Position numbers and translations under genes: made by a program. Of a stretch of DNA of 64,000 nucleotides, positions 1 through 10,250 are shown in pieces. The notes beneath the pieces are model-generated. The model was not told the origin of the DNA. It saw only the letters and a program-made list of their open reading frames with translations, and did not search any database. Source of the DNA: Tubiluchus corallicola (taxonomy: Eukaryota > Priapulida > Priapulimorpha > Priapulimorphida > Tubiluchidae); contig JAQGDQ010000485.1 of NCBI GenBank assembly GCA_030141605.1, positions 104,412 to 168,411 of the forward strand. Reading direction: 5' to 3'. The stretch's first letter is position 1. Each line of letters opens with the position of its first letter.

Positions 1-255
1 GTGGTCTTACAAGGCTCGCCCATATTACTCGATTTTGTTCTGCAGTAAAACCACTAATAATTTGTTTAAAAATGGTGCACAGAAATCACAGCTAAACTGT
101 GCTGAGTGCACGATGTTTCAAACGTTTTAATGATAAAGAACATATGTAGTTGAAGTGCTGAAATATTCGAATCTATAATTTTAGGTTTGAGTCGAATTCG
201 AACGTTGGAATTCGATTCGATTTTTCGAACTCGAACGTTTGATGCTCACCCCTAA
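1..255. mobile_element. hAT-like element terminus (relic)
   Basis: The stretch near 185-253 is rich in TTCGAA/CGAACG motifs and ends in an inverted form of a terminus, GATGCTCACCCCT. Its reverse complement (AGGGGTGAGCATC) matches AGGGATGAGCATCGAACG at 56773, which lies beside a minisatellite. The two sites therefore look like ends of the same hAT-like family. No transposase is visible and the left end is outside the window. Confidence 0.35.
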
Positions 256-258
256 TCA

Positions 259-765
259 TTGCATGTCATTGATTTGTAATCTTTCATTTATGACTTTTGA
301 GGATGCTAGTTGGACGGCGTTTCTGAGTTTTGATTTGGTTATTGTCCAAAAGTTCCGTTTAGTGTGCCATGTATTGCCGTAACATCATTTTATCTGGTGC
401 ATAACCATCTTTAGCTGTTTTGTTTCTGGTAGTCTCATGTACTAGGTTGTCTTATTTGCTTGCAATTATTTATGCACTTTGATTATTTTAAGGCAGTCAA
501 TTACTCGTCCAAAAAATTTGTGGTGATATGTACATTTCTGGCATACATTTTTATAATCATGTTTCGATTATGTGTAAAAATTTTTACTCTTTATAATATG
601 TAACATATATACAGTTAGACATTTAAGGAAACCAATATGTATCGAAACACTTTTTTGTTTTCTGTATGATATTATCACTTTACGAATTACAAATGTGAGA
701 ATTCGTACATGGGAACATTTTTTATATGTCGTACTAGTCGGTGAAGATTTGTACAACCTCACTAC
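259..765. other. Intergenic, nothing recognised
   Basis: AT-rich sequence with only a short minus-strand ORF of 64 codons that shows no domain-like composition. I see no gene or repeat. Confidence 0.5.
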
Positions 766-769
766 TTAA

Positions 770-1284
770 AGGAAAACCGGGCAATTGCATAGAAGTTAGT
801 TCAAAATAAAGTATGCTCTAACATGTTAAAAACTACAACAGCGTTCTTTAAATCGAAGCTTAGGTTAAGAATTAGTTTACCTCGGATACTCAAATTTTGT
901 TAAACTTTCAAAGCTACGTACCGCTTGGCAAATCCACTAAACTGGCAATGGCGCCCTTTTCTCAAGGCGCAGTATCGTTATAAGCAAGATCATATTCGTG
1001 TGTGAGGTAAGTGGATGTAGAGCTCATTTTCGTGTTATCAGATCAGCGTCTTATAGAAATCTTCGCTTATGCAAGCTGATTATGCAGGAAGATGCCTGCC
1101 AGTGAACAAACTGTCGTTAGTTTGTGACATAAGCGATTGCGGTGTTTGGTTGCGGTAATTGTTAATTAACTATAAGGTAATTATTCATTTATTGGAAACA
1201 ATTGCTAACTTTTATAGGCACAAAATGTATGTTTTGGACAGTAATTAAAATAAGATTGAGTCTAATAAATCCTCCGGTTTTCCT
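770..1284 (+). mobile_element. TTAA-flanked MITE, copy 1
   Basis: The left end is AGGAAAACCGG preceded by TTAA at 766-769. The right end is CCGGTTTTCCT followed by TTGA, a mutated TTAA. The internal sequence matches the copies at 2590, 7785, 19851, 28650, 30233 and 57628. There is no coding capacity, so it is non-autonomous. Confidence 0.8.
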
Positions 1285-1288
1285 TTGA

Positions 1289-2353
1289 AAGACCTGTCAG
1301 AATAACAGCTGATTTAAACAGGTTATAGAGCAGTGTTTAGGCCTATAGTTAGCATGTAGTGGTATTTTAGCAACATTTGTTAATAGGACCTATGATTTTA
1401 AGCTAGCAGCATGTTAAAAATTTTATGTATTTTGACTGAGTTAATGTAATGCTTTTACGTGAAGTTCTAAAAAATACATAAGATTTAATGGTTTTAGTCT
1501 TCATTATTTGTGACAAAAAATAAGTAATTATAGTAACAAAGTTTCACGCATTTACAAAAATTGTTGTGGTGAATATGGCTTAAAAAAGTGCAAGGTTCTA
1601 ACAAGATATATTATATATCTTATATATATAAATATAGTCTTATTATATATTGCAAAATGCACAAAGTACCATAATACTCATGAATTCAGTCGTCATGACT
1701 GAAAAATTATATAAACTGATATACATGTAATTAAACTTTTATAAAATGTATGGGCTTCTAAAGCTTGGAACGATGCCTTAAAATGGTTTAGTATCAATGC
1801 AATACAAATAGAATGCATGTTCCCAGGATTCACGGGGGAGAGAAGAACGTATCTTTGCTACGTTACACATGTAGCTTCAATGTCTGACTGTTCCTGCACG
1901 GTAAGTATGGTTACTTGGTGCAGACTTAGTGCAAATTAGTCAGCGTCAAGTGATAATTGTGTTGGCACCTTTCAAGTGTAGGGGTGGAGAAGGAAGGCGG
2001 TTTTCGTTTCGGAAAAGCTGATGCGTCACTAGTTCAGAGATGTAAGCGAAGGTTTCTGCGCTCGTTTGTGAATTTGTCGTTTTATTTGTTTTCGCGAGTA
2101 CAAAGCATTATTAAATTTACAATTACTTTTACTAGTGCATTTTATGTGAATGAATTTGGACTTTAATGGCTTTATTTTTTATCGCAGATATAGTTCGACT
2201 GTATTAAGACAAAAATAAAAAACACATTAACTACAGCGTGTTTCCTTTTTATACCAAAACAAGAATTTTCAATTTGGAGACTGCCGTCTCGTCAAGAAAG
2301 GACGCTTGCACATTTTGTAAGTGCAACTATTGTGCCTGTCTTTCCAAAGTTAT
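1289..2353. other. Intergenic, AT-rich
   Basis: Contains a short (TA)-rich stretch near 1605-1655 and a 69-codon plus-strand ORF at 1957-2166 with no recognisable domain. No gene is supported. Confidence 0.45.
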
Positions 2354-2495
2354 ATTTATAATGTATCCTTAATAGTTAGGTATTTTAAATTATGCATGAA
2401 ACAAGGTAATTGATATTTTAAGTCCACTTAGAGGCTCTCTATGGTCACGAAATTGTAATTTGTTGCTGCGTACGGCCTGTTTCAGAGTTTTTTGC
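2354..2495 (+). repeat. Dispersed duplicate of 33630-33815
   Basis: Near-identical over about 110 bp to 33630-33740, including the string TGCATGAAACAAGGTAATTG, then again at CCTGTTTCAGAGTTTTTT. The downstream copy carries an extra insert of about 50 bp. The two copies lie outside opposite ends of the zinc-finger cluster. Confidence 0.6.
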
Positions 2496-2589
2496 AATTT
2501 GTAATTCTCATCTCTGCTGTTAATAATGAATATAGTAATTCTATGCATTGGCTACTCAGAAATACAAATAAAAATGAGTAAACCATTAA

Positions 2590-3107
2590 AGGAAAACCGG
2601 ATGATTGTGTTAACACGAGTTCAGAATAAAGAATACAATAGCTTTTTTTAAATCAATGCTTAGATTAAATAATAATTACCTCGGATACTCAAATTTCGTT
2701 AAACTTTCAAAGGTACCCGCGACTTAGTGAATCTACTAAGATTGGCAACGGCCCCTTTTTGTCACATTCGCATGGCCGATAAATAGAAGGCAGTACCGTG
2801 ATAAGCATGATCATGAACTGCAGTGTTTGTTTCTGACGTCATATGACGTAGAGCCCGTTTTCGTGGCATCACGTGTTTAAGCAGTAACACTTACGTAAAC
2901 ATGCTTGACACGCAAGTTAAGATGCCTGCCATTGCACAAACTGTGGTTAGTTTCTGATGTAAGCAATAGCTGTGTTAGGTTGCCGCTAATTAACTTTCTA
3001 AGCTAATTATTTAAAATATAAGAAACAATTGCTAACTTTTATAGGCAAGAAAATGTGTATTTTGGGCGGTAAATTTAACTGAGCCTAAACAATCGTCTGG
3101 TTTTCCT
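2590..3107 (+). mobile_element. TTAA-flanked MITE, copy 2
   Basis: Flanked by TTAA at 2586-2589 and 3108-3111, with terminal inverted repeats AGGAAAACCGG / CTGGTTTTCCT. Near 2837 it contains TGACGTCATATGACGT, a CRE/ATF-like palindrome that recurs in other copies. It is non-coding. Confidence 0.85.
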
Positions 3108-3276
3108 TTAAACAAGATAGTAAAATTAAAGTTACGTATAAACTGTAAATAACAAATCACACACTCTAGCCTCATCAAACATGTTATTGTTTTCATTATC
3201 ATACAGTAAATTGTCGCTAATAAAAACAACTTTAATCCTTGCATTATATGATTGTAATTATTATATTACCCTAAGT

Positions 3277-3843
3277 CAGTGGTTCTTAACCTTGTTGGAT
3301 GTACCGAACCCCACCAGTTTCATATGCGCATTCACCAAACCCCTCTTTAGTGAAAAATAAAATATGATTTTTTTCAAATTCAAGACATAGATATGTTTTT
3401 TACTGGTACACAAAATGAGCCGTGCATGAACATCACCTTGTTCAAAGAACAAAACCAACACAATGCATAAACTCACAACAAATTACATACCTGCAAATCA
3501 GTGTGCTTCTGCTGTTGCCTTTGAGAGACCAGTTCAGATATGCGTGCCTTCACCTCAGCAAGTGCCACTCTCATGTCATTTTCACAGCAAAGTCTGTTCC
3601 TTTTCTTCGTTTTTATGTGTAGCATCCTCGAAAAGGATTGCTCACAAAGATATGTTGTAACAAATGGTATAAAAAAATCCAGGGCTTTCTTAGCAATAAC
3701 TGGATACTTGTTCATTTGTCGACACCAAAACGTTGAGAGCGTTGTTATTCTGAAAAGTTGCTGTTGAACCTGGCTCTGCCGAACCCCTGAGATCGACTCA
3801 CCGAACTCCTAGGGTTCGATCGAACCCAGGTTAAGAACCACTG
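3277..3843 (-). mobile_element. hAT element, deleted, with transposase C-terminus
   Basis: The terminal inverted repeats are CAGTGGTTCTTAACCT on the left and AGGTTAAGAACCACTG on the right. The flanking octamers CCCTAAGT and CCATAAGT match at 7 of 8 positions, as expected for the 8-bp hAT target duplication. The interior keeps only a transposase C-terminal fragment, so the element is a deletion derivative. Confidence 0.85.
3473..3715 (-). pseudogene. hAT transposase C-terminal fragment (ZBED5/FAM200-like)
   Basis: An 80-codon minus-strand ORF reads through the hAT C-terminal dimerisation region. It includes FFIPFVTTYLCEQSFS followed by IKTKKRNRLCCENDMRVAL, which resembles the hATC block of ZBED5/SCAND3-type transposases (PFATTYLCE.GFS...K.RNRL..E.DMRVAL). 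The catalytic core and BED finger are missing, so this is a relic and not a host gene. The family comes from recalled motifs, not from a search. Confidence 0.7.
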
Positions 3844-3851
3844 CCATAAGT

Positions 3852-4394
3852 ACAATGAAAATAAGTTTTCTTTCACTACATTGTTGGCACAGGCGTATAA
3901 GTATGTTTCCAACTGGCTTTAATTTATTATTTGGAGTCAAATTAATACAAGCTGCTATGCTTTAGTTGACTGATTCGTAACATGTTGCATGAAGTTACAT
4001 TGACCGAGGATTTTCAGCGCTTTTTTTAAATTTCTTCGGCAACTGAACATTGTATGAGGAGATGTTTGTGGAAATTAATTTTGCATTAGTTCACAAGGTT
4101 CTTCAAAGGTTATCTGGTTGTATCGAGGTTTTAATAGTTAATAATCAGTAAAACCGCTATCAAGAGCAAGATAATGCCCACAGAGAGCCATAATCTTGTT
4201 TCTTGTCAACTTTGATCTATTTTACTGCGACGTGGAACAGGTGCTGACAGCACAATGTGGGCATAAATCGATTTGGGTTTACACGTTGTTCAGCCATTTG
4301 GACTAAATTCCTTTTAGCACAAACTTGTTTGCTAGGTTGTGTTTTCATTTGATATCAGTGGTGTTATAACATTCTGATCATATTGAAAACTGGA
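3852..4394. other. Intergenic, nothing recognised
   Basis: AT-rich, with no open frame or repeat that I can identify. Confidence 0.4.
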
Positions 4395-4760
4395 GCCTCG
4401 TCTGATCACCGAAGTTAAGCAACATAGAGCCTGGTTAGTACTTGGATTGGTGACCGCCTAGGAATACCGGGTGCTGTAGGCTTACGGGATGCCCACACTG
4501 TATCTTGACACTAGCAGCCAATGGCTAGAGGGCGGAGGAGGTCAAGTGACTCAACAGTCTTGTGTAGAGGAGTAAACCTTCCTGATCAGGAGTGGAGCCC
4601 CGAAGGCGGACCAGTGCAGCATGCTCACTGACTCCGGCAGCTCCTGCAGCCAACCTGGTGCCAAACATATCGCTCCGCTTTCCTTTGGACTACACCAGGG
4701 AGGAAGAGAGGGGGTTCCTGTTGTCTGGGCAACTCAGTATGCCAACAACAACAATGTAAA
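4395..4760 (+). mobile_element. 5S rRNA-derived SINE
   Basis: 4395-4483 is a 3' part of 5S rRNA: CGTCTGATCACCGAAGTTAA, then CCTGGTTAGTACTTGGAT and ACCGGGTGCTGTAGGCTT, covering the internal promoter region. It continues directly into a non-5S body of about 270 bp with an AAC-rich end, the organisation of SINE3-type elements. The same body without the 5S head occurs inverted at 22826-23250. The first third of 5S is missing, so this is not a functional 5S gene. Confidence 0.75.
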
Positions 4761-5033
4761 TGTAAGCAAAAGTTTGTACACAAAACGATATGATTGTTTT
4801 GGTGCAATGAATGCAAAGGAGCCTCTTCAGAATAACAAATAAAAAACAGTATCATCAAAAGCAATACCACATATTTGTAAAAGATTTGAGAAGCAGCTTA
4901 GGAAGGTATCCAAGGACTATTTAGTAAGAACTACTATAGTGTCAACAAAGGGCTTGCACAAATTATTCAGTCCAGGGAAGGCACTAAAACAGTTGATTTT
5001 TCTTGTGGAGATCGCTGGCGTCTATTAGAATTA

Positions 5034-5315
5034 CATTGTAGAATGTTCCGTTGGAATGATCGTCTGACCGTGCGGAATGTTCTGGAACAAAGCTTCTAGA
5101 AACTTCTCGGGCATGCTATAGAAGGCAAAGCAGGCCGCTGAGAGGGGAGCACACTGATTCACACGGACGCCACTTACACATTCTCTTGTATACTTGTATT
5201 TTCAGATACACTCAAACGTTTTCCAGATTTTCACGTTTACTGTAATCATTTCGCATTCCTTCATACTTATGTGTTGTAGAATTCTCGCTTAATAAACTAG
5301 TTCAATTTGACGAAG
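5034..5315 (+). mobile_element. LTR-like fragment with heat-shock-element cluster
   Basis: The 5041-5107 stretch is packed with alternating GAA and TTC units (GAATGTTCTGGAAC, then TTCTAGAAACTTC). A TATA-like TATAGAAGG follows at 5117, and AATAAA at 5291-5296. The order of enhancer, TATA and poly(A) signal is that of an LTR U3-R, and some Ty3/gypsy LTRs carry similar repeats. No tRNA primer site, coding region or second LTR was seen. Confidence 0.4.
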
Positions 5316-5404
5316 TGTTTTCTGGTTTTCTCTATGAGCCTTCTGAGAGAAACAAAACACAACAATTTTGCAAGAAGGTATTTCTAATTTTACATAATAT
5401 ATAT

Positions 5405-5408
<4 letters not shown>

Positions 5409-5447
<39 letters not shown>
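5409..5447. repeat. (TA)n microsatellite
   Basis: About 38 bp of alternating TA. Confidence 0.95.
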
Positions 5448-5452
<5 letters not shown>

Positions 5453-5725
5453 AGTACAGATACATTTTATCTATATATTTATTTATCTAACGAGCCATTA
5501 ATCACAGAAAAGGGGAAGTTAGAGCTCAGTATTCCACTTAAAATCAAGAATTTATAGTGAAGAATGTTATATTTTGAATTACTCAAATTACTGAGCATGA
5601 TTTGCACCTAGGACCTTCTTATTGGTGGTTAACTGTATTCTTATTGTTTCTGTAATAGCAAACAACCAAACTGGTTATAAAGACATTGTGAAACATGATA
5701 GCAAAGAAATGCTTTTGGTGGTCAC

Positions 5726-6152
5726 CAGGGGCGTATCAGGACTTTACGATGCCCTAGGCTGCTAGTTTTGTCCAGCCTATCTCTATTGTGAATTCATGGT
5801 TGTTTATCTAATAAGCAGATTAAACAATTACTTGTGGTGTATTAGAAACATTATTATCCTAGTTTCTACGTGGTCATTGTTAATTACATCTACTTGCATA
5901 GCACTCGTATAAAAGCATGCCGCACAACTGTTTGTTGTGTAATACCTTGCACCTGTTCATTATGTGGCACTTATATAAAAACTTCTCTCAGTGACTGCTT
6001 GTGTGGTGTGTTATAAAATGTGATTATTTACATGAATATGAAAGAACACACATTTTTCGAGGAGAATAAGAACTTTTTCTAAAATATGACACCCCTCAAA
6101 CTTTGGCGCCCTAGGCTATAGCCTAGTTAGCCTATTGGTTAATACGCCCCTG
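5726..6152. mobile_element. hAT-like MITE
   Basis: Terminal inverted repeats are CAGGGGCGTAT and ATACGCCCCTG with short internal complementary blocks (GCCCTAGGCT). It is non-coding. The flanking octamers match at only 5 of 8 positions, so the duplication is eroded. It lies 49 bp upstream of the gene A splice acceptor. Confidence 0.6.
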
Positions 6153-6189
6153 GCTGTTACATGGCATATAATTTGACTGAAAAGCTATG

Positions 6190-6202
6190 ATGTGATTTTA
6201 GG
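6190..6202 (+). promoter_or_regulatory. Conserved 3' splice acceptor, gene A
   Basis: GTGATTTTAG followed by GTT, 35 nt before the ATG. The matching signal before genes B, C, D, E and the 19.6-kb pseudogene implies an upstream non-coding 5' exon. Confidence 0.6.
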
Positions 6203-6236
6203 TTCTCACTGAGAAGTAAACCATTATTGAACAGCA

Positions 6237-7043
6237 ATGGAACCATTGGTCTACTTTAAATGCACAGCCTGTTCTGAATGTTTTGTTTCTGAGGACATTT
6301 TCTTTGCACACACCCGTACCTGGCATTGTAAGATCTTGATTAGTGAAGGTCAGGATGCGGAAACAGAGGATGAAGATGAATATTCTATCTGTGCTGGCGA
6401 GTTTGAAAGTGCAGCTGACGATAATTCTTGTACAATATCCAGTGCTTCTGTATGTGAGAAAATCATTGATTATACAGCTGGTGATTCTGAAAGTGACAAA
6501 TACGTTGATCATAATAAGGAAAGTGATATTAAAAGTGAGCCAATGCCTCAATTCGGTGAGGATTTTCCAATTTTCGAGACTAATGCTCGAAGCAATGATC
6601 ACAGTGCGGTATTAGATGATGGTCCAGCCAGCACCATAATAAATCAACTACATCTTTCTGACTTTTATTCAGGGGTGCGACATATTCAGGAGAAACCACA
6701 TCAAATACCTGCTAGTCAGAGCAATGTTTTACCACAGATAACACTACACCAAAGTCAAAAGAAAATTAATAAAATATGCTACGCGAAAAAATTATTATCG
6801 TCTAAAGGACAGTCGGTAAAAACGACAATCGAACCATTCGGCTCGGCTGAAAAGCAGCCGCGAAAAGAGTCGGCTTATTTCTGTCGCTTTTGTCGGAGGC
6901 CATTTTGTGCGCCTGCACATCTAATACGACATGAACGAATTCACACAGGTGAAAAACCTTTTGTGTGCTCCGTGTGTCAGCGGGGTTTTGCCCAGGCGGG
7001 TAACTTAAAAGCTCACATGAAGACGCATCGTATGCCTGATTGA
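6237..7043 (+). CDS. C2H2 zinc-finger protein A (N-terminal single-finger module family)
   Basis: A 268-residue protein read as a single coding exon and probably a nuclear DNA-binding regulator. Residues 7-31 form an isolated C2H2 finger (C9, C12, H25, H30; spacing C-x2-C-x12-H-x4-H) almost identical in every paralog. Residues 42-210 are an acidic, Ser-rich linker with a SUMO-type motif IKSEP at K99. Two fingers follow at about 214-236 and 242-264, joined by the TGEKP linker. Contact residues at helix positions -1, 2, 3, 6 are A,A,H,R and Q,G,N,A. Start choice: first ATG after the splice acceptor, matching all paralogs. This is the shortest finger array in the cluster. The transcription-factor role is inferred from the family; targets and partners are unknown. 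Confidence 0.88.
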   Translation: MEPLVYFKCTACSECFVSEDIFFAHTRTWHCKILISEGQDAETEDEDEYSICAGEFESAADDNSCTISSASVCEKIIDYTAGDSESDKYVDHNKESDIKSEPMPQFGEDFPIFETNARSNDHSAVLDDGPASTIINQLHLSDFYSGVRHIQEKPHQIPASQSNVLPQITLHQSQKKINKICYAKKLLSSKGQSVKTTIEPFGSAEKQPRKESAYFCRFCRRPFCAPAHLIRHERIHTGEKPFVCSVCQRGFAQAGNLKAHMKTHRMPD

Positions 7044-7045
7044 TG

Positions 7046-7784
7046 TTAGTGGTAATTAGTGGAGCAGTGTGGATTACTTGCATGGACCTTAAGGGAAAGG
7101 ACAAGTCATTCAGCTTGTTGGGTTTATTTTACTGTTATCACTGTTAGAAAACTCTAACAAAGAAATTTGCAAAGAACTGCCCATATAGTATAAACTTAAA
7201 ATATACTACCTCTGAATAGAAATTTTCAGGCGCAGTGGTTGCCGCCATTCACTCGACAATCATGATGTAACTGGGAGACTTCGTGACTTTTTGTAAACTC
7301 GTCATGGCTTTCCGTAACCATGCGCTGCTTAAAACTGATTCAAACTTCTGCAGCTTACATAATGCTCATGAAAAAATATTACAAACTTAGCTTTGTAATT
7401 TCTTTGTAAAAACTTAATACACTTTTGGTGAAGATTGACAGTGCGCTACTTTTCTTCAAGACGAATGACGTAGCTGGAAGAAGAATGGGTATTGAAAATT
7501 GGAGCGCCCAAGCATGAAATGATCGCGACTTTAAAGTGATTTTACTAGTTACACAAGGCGCTTATTGCAGCTTTATTACTAAATCCTTTTAGCATTTTTT
7601 GTGAACATTGAAATGAGCGTAATCTCTTGGGAAGCTTGGCCTTTCCTTTAAGTATGTGTGAACAGAACCATTATGAAAGTAACAACAGCAGTGTTTCAGT
7701 TGAAATAGAATCTTGTCAACTCTTATGTGCAGCTGAGCCTGTATGAAGTCATTAAATTATTTTTCATTTCTATGACTTTATTAA
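7046..7784. other. Gene A 3' flank
   Basis: AT-rich 3' flank of gene A. I saw no relic finger and no clear poly(A) hexamer close to the stop. Confidence 0.4.
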
Positions 7785-8317
7785 AGGAAGACCGGACGAT
7801 TGTTTAGACTCAATCTCATTTTAATTTACTGTCCAAAATATACATTTTCGTGCCTGTAGAAGTTAACAATTGTTCCTTATATTTGAATAATCAGCTTAGA
7901 AAGTTAATTAACGGCAACTGAACACGGCCATTGCTTACATCAAAAACTAACCACAGTTTGTGCAATGGCAGGTGCCTACCCTTGCGGGTCAAGCACGTTT
8001 GCGTAAGTGTTACTTCTTAAATGCATGATGTCACGAAAAATGGGCTTTACATCATATGACATCATGAAACTAACACAGCAGTTCATGGTCATGGTTATCA
8101 CGGTACCGCCTTCTATTTGTCGTGACAAAAAGGCGCCGCTGCCAATCTTAGTAGATTCACTGAGCCGCTCGTAGCTTTGAAAGTTTAACTAAATTTGAGT
8201 ATCCGAGGTAATTATTATTTAATCTAAGCTTTGATTTAAAAAGAGATATTGTAGTTTTCAATATTTTAGAGCATTCTTTATTCTGAACTCGTGTTTACAC
8301 AATCATCCGGTTTTCCT
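7785..8317 (-). mobile_element. TTAA-flanked MITE, copy 3
   Basis: TTAA at 7781-7784 and 8318-8321, ends AGGAAGACCGG and CCGGTTTTCCT. Orientation is opposite to copies 1 and 2. The CRE-like palindrome is mutated here. The element sits between genes A and B. Confidence 0.85.
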
Positions 8318-8589
8318 TTAAGGATTTTAGGAAAATGAATCTTTTTTTCTGTTTTTGTTCAGTGCCTCGCTTTCCGGCATTTCACAATTAATTTATTAAT
8401 CCTGTGACTTAATGTGTACAAAGCTGAATGCAAATTTAAACTATTTTTGTAATGTATAAAATTCAATAAAACAATCTAATTTCTTAATTTAATCTGTTAG
8501 TATCTTTGCAAATAAGAATAGAACAAAATAGATCACCGGAAAGTTTAAAATATCACATGAACCTAAACTGTCCTTTGTACTGCTTTCAC

Positions 8590-8601
8590 ATGCATTTTAG
8601 G
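8590..8601 (+). promoter_or_regulatory. Conserved 3' splice acceptor, gene B
   Basis: TGCATTTTAG followed by GTT, 37 nt before the ATG of gene B; equivalent to the acceptors of the other paralogs. Confidence 0.6.
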
Positions 8602-8637
8602 TTTTTCTTGGTGAATAAAGATTGATGAACAAACACA

Positions 8638-9663
8638 ATGGAGCCAATGATTTACTTCAAATGTACAGCTTGTTCTGAGTGTTTTATGTCAGAGGATATT
8701 TTTTTTGCACACACCCGTACCTGGCACTGTAAAATACTAATTAGTGAAGGTCAGGATGCATATACCTCTACCTTGCATAGAGCCGGATCAGTTTTTGACG
8801 CGAAGACTTACATTTCCACTGAGGAGAGTTTTCATGCAAAAAATGACATTTATAGATCCAGTGGTGTTCAAGCTAATGAAGAGAAAAGCAGATGTACACC
8901 GGCAGTTTCGACTGACCTTCGTGGTACCCCCCATTCTCTCCTTGATGAAGGTACTTTAAAAGTGGAGCCAAGCTCTGAACTTGATTACTGTTTAATGGCA
9001 GGAAGTGGGAGTGCAAGCGAAATGGTAAGTTCGCTAAATTATGCCAGCAGCATTACTGTAAGTAATGTAGCGTGGAAACAATCACCTCGTCTTTTGTCAA
9101 GTGAATCATCTGTTTATCAGGCCGCACGGGGAAAGGTTTTTTCCCAGGAAGTAAATCAGACATCAGAAAATAAAGTGAAACAGTGGGATAAGAAAAGTGT
9201 GCTTGGTAAAGCAAAGATGTTCAAAGATCAGTACAGTACAAGCAGAATGCAACCTTCTCCAAGAGCAGATTTTTCGCAGCCAAACAAAGAAGTGCATATT
9301 GAAACGCAAAGACCTAAGAGAAGGACAGTGTATATCTGTCACGTTTGTGGTAAAGCGTTCAGATCAGCTGCTCTTGTTGACCAACATGGACGCATTCATA
9401 CAGGTGAAAAACCTTACTCCTGTGATGCGTGCGGAAAAAAGTTTACTTTTGAGTGGAACCTAAAAACTCACACTAGAATTCACACCGGTGAAAAACCATA
9501 TTCCTGTCACGTGTGTGGAAAAAGTTTTGCTGTAGTGTCCAACTTGAGAGCCCACGTGAAAATTCACACAGGTGAAAAACCTTTTACATGTTCAGTTTGT
9601 GAAAAAGGTTTTACTCAGAATCGTGACTTAAATAAACACTTGCTGATACACAGTAATTTCTGA
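8638..9663 (+). CDS. C2H2 zinc-finger protein B
   Basis: A 341-residue member of the cluster, intact in one coding exon. Residues 1-41 are the shared N-terminal module with its lone C2H2 finger (C9, C12, H25, H30). The linker is Ser/Lys-rich and carries LKVEP with K108, the SUMO-type motif found in all paralogs. Four canonical fingers lie at about 232-254, 260-282, 288-310 and 316-338, all joined by TGEKP. Helix -1,2,3,6 residues are S,A,L,Q; F,W,N,T; V,S,N,A; Q,R,D,K, unlike those of its neighbours. Regulation: the upstream acceptor implies a non-coding 5' exon. Molecular role inferred, target unknown. Confidence 0.9.
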   Translation: MEPMIYFKCTACSECFMSEDIFFAHTRTWHCKILISEGQDAYTSTLHRAGSVFDAKTYISTEESFHAKNDIYRSSGVQANEEKSRCTPAVSTDLRGTPHSLLDEGTLKVEPSSELDYCLMAGSGSASEMVSSLNYASSITVSNVAWKQSPRLLSSESSVYQAARGKVFSQEVNQTSENKVKQWDKKSVLGKAKMFKDQYSTSRMQPSPRADFSQPNKEVHIETQRPKRRTVYICHVCGKAFRSAALVDQHGRIHTGEKPYSCDACGKKFTFEWNLKTHTRIHTGEKPYSCHVCGKSFAVVSNLRAHVKIHTGEKPFTCSVCEKGFTQNRDLNKHLLIHSNF

Positions 9664-9802
9664 TGTTTGAAGCACTGCGTGTAAGAAATTTAATTGGAGA
9701 TGAAATGCTGTTAGTTTTGCCTTGTGAATAATGTGGCTTGTGGTGTACATATGATAGCATCTCTGGAGACTGCAGAGATAGGATCTCTGGAGACCCTATA
9801 AC
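9664..9802. other. Gene B 3' flank with short duplication
   Basis: Contains a direct duplication of ATCTCTGGAGAC (about 9760 and 9782) and no gene. Confidence 0.4.
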
Positions 9803-10160
9803 CAGGGCTGGATTACCCTAATTAGGCTATTATAGGCTACAACATAAGGCCCTCAAACTTGATGCGTCCTAAAATATTTTGAAATATAACTTTTTTTTAA
9901 ATATAATTTTTTGGAAAATGAGTATGATATTTTGACATTTTGCATTGCTGAATAATTCATTTAACTTTAAAAAAAGAAAACCTAAGAGTACGAAAACCCA
10001 ATTTTAAAAGGGGCCTCTGTTTGAGACCCTTTATTTAAGATAAAAGGCCTATGTTTCAGGCAGCTTATACAATGCATGGCAAAGAAATGTTCTAAGAAAA
10101 TGTACACTGGCATATAACATGCTAGCTATTTGCTCACAGGGTACTGAAAAGTCATGATGT
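9803..10160. mobile_element. Possible hAT-like element, eroded
   Basis: Begins CAGGGCTGGATTACCC, a common hAT terminus, followed by TTATAGGCTACAACATAAGG, which is typical of such elements. I could not find a convincing right terminus, so the extent is uncertain. Confidence 0.3.
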
Positions 10161-10250
10161 GGTTTTAGTAAAGCACACATCTATAGGTGAAAAACCTTAC
10201 TCTTTCTGTCTGTACAGAAAAAGCGTTTCTTCAGAATAGTGTAAGTATTC
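10161..10250 (+). pseudogene. Zinc-finger gene relic
   Basis: TACTGAAAAGTCATGATGTG ending in GTTTTAG at 10168 resembles the intron end of gene A. It is followed within a few bases by a decayed finger: a CACA...GGTGAAAAACCTTAC linker (the HTGEKPY coding string) and then a disrupted Cys/Lys-rich region. The module and linker exon parts are missing and the frame is broken. It reads as a deleted duplicate of a family member. Confidence 0.55.

Noticed and set aside
4395-4483. Functional 5S rRNA gene
   Set aside because: Only the 3' part of 5S is present and it runs straight into a SINE body.
6198-6602. 134-codon minus-strand ORF over gene A
   Set aside because: Antisense shadow of the conserved module exon; similar shadows occur over genes C, D and E.
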